A stretch of DNA of 64,000 nucleotides, from NCBI GenBank assembly GCA_964650525.1, contig CAZYUA010000017.1:24488-88487 (forward strand). Reading direction: 5' to 3'. The notes under the pieces were generated by a model, which had not been told where the DNA came from, did no database searches, and worked only from the letters and a program-made list of their open reading frames with translations. Positions within the stretch are counted from its first letter, which is position 1. Every line of letters begins with the position of its first letter. Of the stretch, positions 62,705 to 64,000 are shown one piece after another. The translations under genes and the position numbers were made by a program. Source of the DNA: UBA1413 sp964650525 (GTDB lineage: Bacteria > Bacteroidota > Bacteroidia > Bacteroidales > Prolixibacteraceae).

Positions 62705-62775
62705 CTCACTTAGCTATCATCAGGCTAAGCAAACTCATGATCCGCTACCTTTCCATACAGATCAACTGATTCCTG

Positions 62776-64000
62776 TCATTCAACCAGGATCTTATCAACC
62801 ATATGGGCTTTGTCATTGGTTATGACCAGCAGGTAGATGCCCTTGCCTACACTTGTAACATCAAAAAGCTCCCTGTGGTCGGCAGAAACGTACTTAATTT
62901 CCCTGGCTTCGATGACCTGGCCAACGGCATTGATTAATTTAACCACAAAGTTTGACATTGGTGCCGATGTAATCCGGAGTGTGAATTTTCCGCTATTGGG
63001 ATTAGGAACAATTGCGTAACGGAATCCATCGAAATCCGTTTCCCGGATCACAATGGGATCTGTAACCAGTATGGTGAATTTACAGGGTTCGCACATCTGG
63101 CTCCCACATTGTGGGGTTAGAATGACACCATAGGTACCTGGCAAGGTGAAGGTAAAGGCAAAGCTATTGCCTGTTCCGCTACCGTTCAGCGGACCTGAAA
63201 CCTGCCAATGATAACCTGTTTTGCAGGTGTCAGGAGAACAAATAAAGTTCTGGGCTGTCATCAATACTGTGCCGGGTTGTGTGATCCTCATAGTGCTGTC
63301 GCAACTGGCCATTCCGATAGTGACTCCATTGGAAATCAAAGACACGGCAGTTTTTCCCGGAAGCCACCCCTTGCACTCGCAGGCAGGCGGACGTATGGTT
63401 ACCGTAAAGGTGCAGGGATCGCATTCATGGCCTCCGCAAATTGGCCTGACTGTCACCGTGTAAGTGCCCGTGGCGGTGAAGTTGAAGACAAACGGAGTGC
63501 CGCTGCCGTTGCCGCTTACCGGACCGGTGACCTGCCATTGGTAAACAGGCCGGCACGTGTCAGGATTACAGTGGAAGGCCGGCAGCTTGATTATGTACAA
63601 CCCTGCAGACGATAACACCTGGGTGCCTCCGCAAGCTACCTGTCCGGCCAGGGATCCGGTGGCTGTCTCCAGCACTACATCGGCACTCTCCCACCCCTTG
63701 CACTCGCAGGCAGGCGGACGTATGGTTACCGTAAAGGTGCAGGGANNNNNNNNNNNNNNNNNNNNNNNNNNNNNNNNNNNNNNNNNNNNNNNNNNNNNNN
63801 NNNNNNNNNNNNNNNNNNNNNNNNNNNNNNNNNNNNNNNNNNNNNCAGGGATCCGGTGGCTGTCTCCAGCACTACATCGGCACTCTCCCACCCCTTGCAC
63901 CCGCACTCCTGGGGCCTGATCACCAGGGTGAAGCTGCAGGGCTCGCAGGGGGTATTCCCGCAATCGGTGGTGAACGTTACCGTGTAGGTACCCGGCAGCG
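62776..64000 (-). CDS. Cysteine-rich tandem-repeat T9SS surface protein (5' part outside window; assembly gap inside)
   Basis: C-terminal part of a secreted protein; the N-terminus is beyond the window. Repeats of about 109 residues (327 bases), each starting C-x-C-K-G-W and containing eight cysteines (C-x-C-K-G-W, ACGG, HCNPDTC, CGGHEC, DPC), are stacked; each unit ends in a PKD/Ig-like strand block TGTYTVTVRPICGG. The last unit (from 63374 downward) is diverged. The tail from about residue 80 before the stop (YAIVPNPNSGKFTL ... GKGIYLLVI) is a T9SS type A sorting domain. The 100 Ns break the frame: sequence upstream of the gap continues the repeat in another frame, so it is an artefact of gap size, not a mutation. 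Function unknown; adhesin-like surface role likely. Confidence 0.8.
   Translation of the reverse strand, partial: AAGYLHGNVHHRLREYPLRALQLHPGDQAPGVRVQGVGECRCSAGDSHRIPXXXXXXXXXXXXXXXXXXXXXXXXXXXXXXXXXXPCTFTVTIRPPACECKGWESADVVLETATGSLAGQVACGGTQVLSSAGLYIIKLPAFHCNPDTCRPVYQWQVTGPVSGNGSGTPFVFNFTATGTYTVTVRPICGGHECDPCTFTVTIRPPACECKGWLPGKTAVSLISNGVTIGMASCDSTMRITQPGTVLMTAQNFICSPDTCKTGYHWQVSGPLNGSGTGNSFAFTFTLPGTYGVILTPQCGSQMCEPCKFTILVTDPIVIRETDFDGFRYAIVPNPNSGKFTLRITSAPMSNFVVKLINAVGQVIEAREIKYVSADHRELFDVTSVGKGIYLLVITNDKAHMVDKILVE
63364..63418. repeat. 55-base exact repeat, copy A1
   Basis: Identical to 63691-63745, 327 bases away: the coding repeat unit length. Copy A2 ends exactly at the N gap. Confidence 0.9.
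63649..63703. repeat. 55-base exact repeat, copy B1
   Basis: Identical to 63846-63900, the first 55 bases after the N gap. Encodes the WESADVVLETATGSL part of the unit. Confidence 0.9.
63691..63745. repeat. 55-base exact repeat, copy A2
   Basis: Second copy of the sequence at 63364-63418, directly bordering the gap. Confidence 0.9.
63746..63845. other. Assembly gap (100 Ns)
   Basis: A run of exactly 100 Ns, the standard placeholder for a gap of unknown size. From the 327-base repeat period the true gap should be 230 bases, or 230 plus a multiple of 327. Confidence 0.95.
63846..63900. repeat. 55-base exact repeat, copy B2
   Basis: Second copy of the sequence at 63649-63703, starting immediately after the gap. 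Confidence 0.9.

Noticed and set aside
63726..63963. Apparent frameshift or separate genes around the N gap
   Set aside because: The repeat continues in frame if the gap is 230 + 327n bases; the shift is an artefact of the 100-N placeholder.
63364..64000. Repeats considered as a CRISPR array
   Set aside because: Repeats lie in an open reading frame, are 327 bases apart and encode protein units; there are no spacers or cas genes in the window.

Overview
The window reads as a chromosomal scaffold from a member of the Bacteroidota, most likely an anaerobic Bacteroidales-type lineage outside classical Bacteroides. The reasons are promoters of the phylum-specific type (TAnnTTTG at -7, TTTG or TTG about 19-20 bases upstream), type IX secretion sorting domains, long SecA and S16 proteins with Bacteroidota-type extensions, a fused E1 alpha-beta 2-oxoacid dehydrogenase, DUF6340/DUF6913-type proteins and an NAD-linked PyrK/PyrD pair. 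A 100-N gap near the right end shows that this is a scaffolded, probably metagenomic, assembly. No rRNA, tRNA, CRISPR array, transposase or phage gene was seen; most of the window is ordinary core genome.

Layout. 0-13.98 kb: mscL (cut by the window edge), a GIN-type surface protein, rimM and rpsP, a lipoprotein, a TPR-DMT transporter-ruvC cluster, lipA with an orphan umuD, a small outer membrane barrel, and a minus-strand run ligA-DUF6913-dapA-nspC. 14.2-20.9 kb: a cobalamin riboswitch followed by four overlapping genes, which together look like a surface vitamin B12 capture and import operon. They encode a T9SS-exported protein with a DUF4430/transcobalamin-like segment, a BtuB-type TonB receptor, a BtuG-like propeller lipoprotein and a DUF4465 protein with a T9SS tail. 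21-28 kb: slyD, aroC, DUF134, an esterase, a Nudix hydrolase, an M24 peptidase, nth and a ZIP transporter. 28.7-33.5 kb: ferredoxin, secA, lgt.

33.5-43.9 kb: two paralogous lipoproteins with a membrane vWA protein, an M28 peptidase with PDZ, an outer-membrane-type HExxH protein and a metallophosphoesterase. 43.9-46.8 kb: a strongly AT-rich intergenic island, then an XRE regulator, pyrK and pyrD, bracketed by paired TACATATGTA-type palindromes. 46.9-50.8 kb: E2, fused E1 and flavodoxin, closed by a clear terminator. 51-62.5 kb: a stand-alone TonB C-terminal domain protein, a TPR protein, gyrA (Tyr at the quinolone-relevant position), clpC, a SpoIIE-type phosphatase, fabG and mnmE. 62.8-64 kb: the C-terminal part of a cysteine-rich tandem-repeat protein with a T9SS tail, broken by the assembly gap.

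The most distinctive system is the riboswitch-controlled B12 operon. Gene order, translational coupling and the riboswitch all point to one function, and two of the four proteins appear to reach the surface by type IX secretion rather than by a lipid anchor. Secondary points of interest are a nested hairpin at 23.2 kb, a terminator hairpin between rpsP and rimM, an orphan umuD, a possibly leaderless mnmE transcript and a 327-bp repeat from which the true size of the assembly gap can be predicted.
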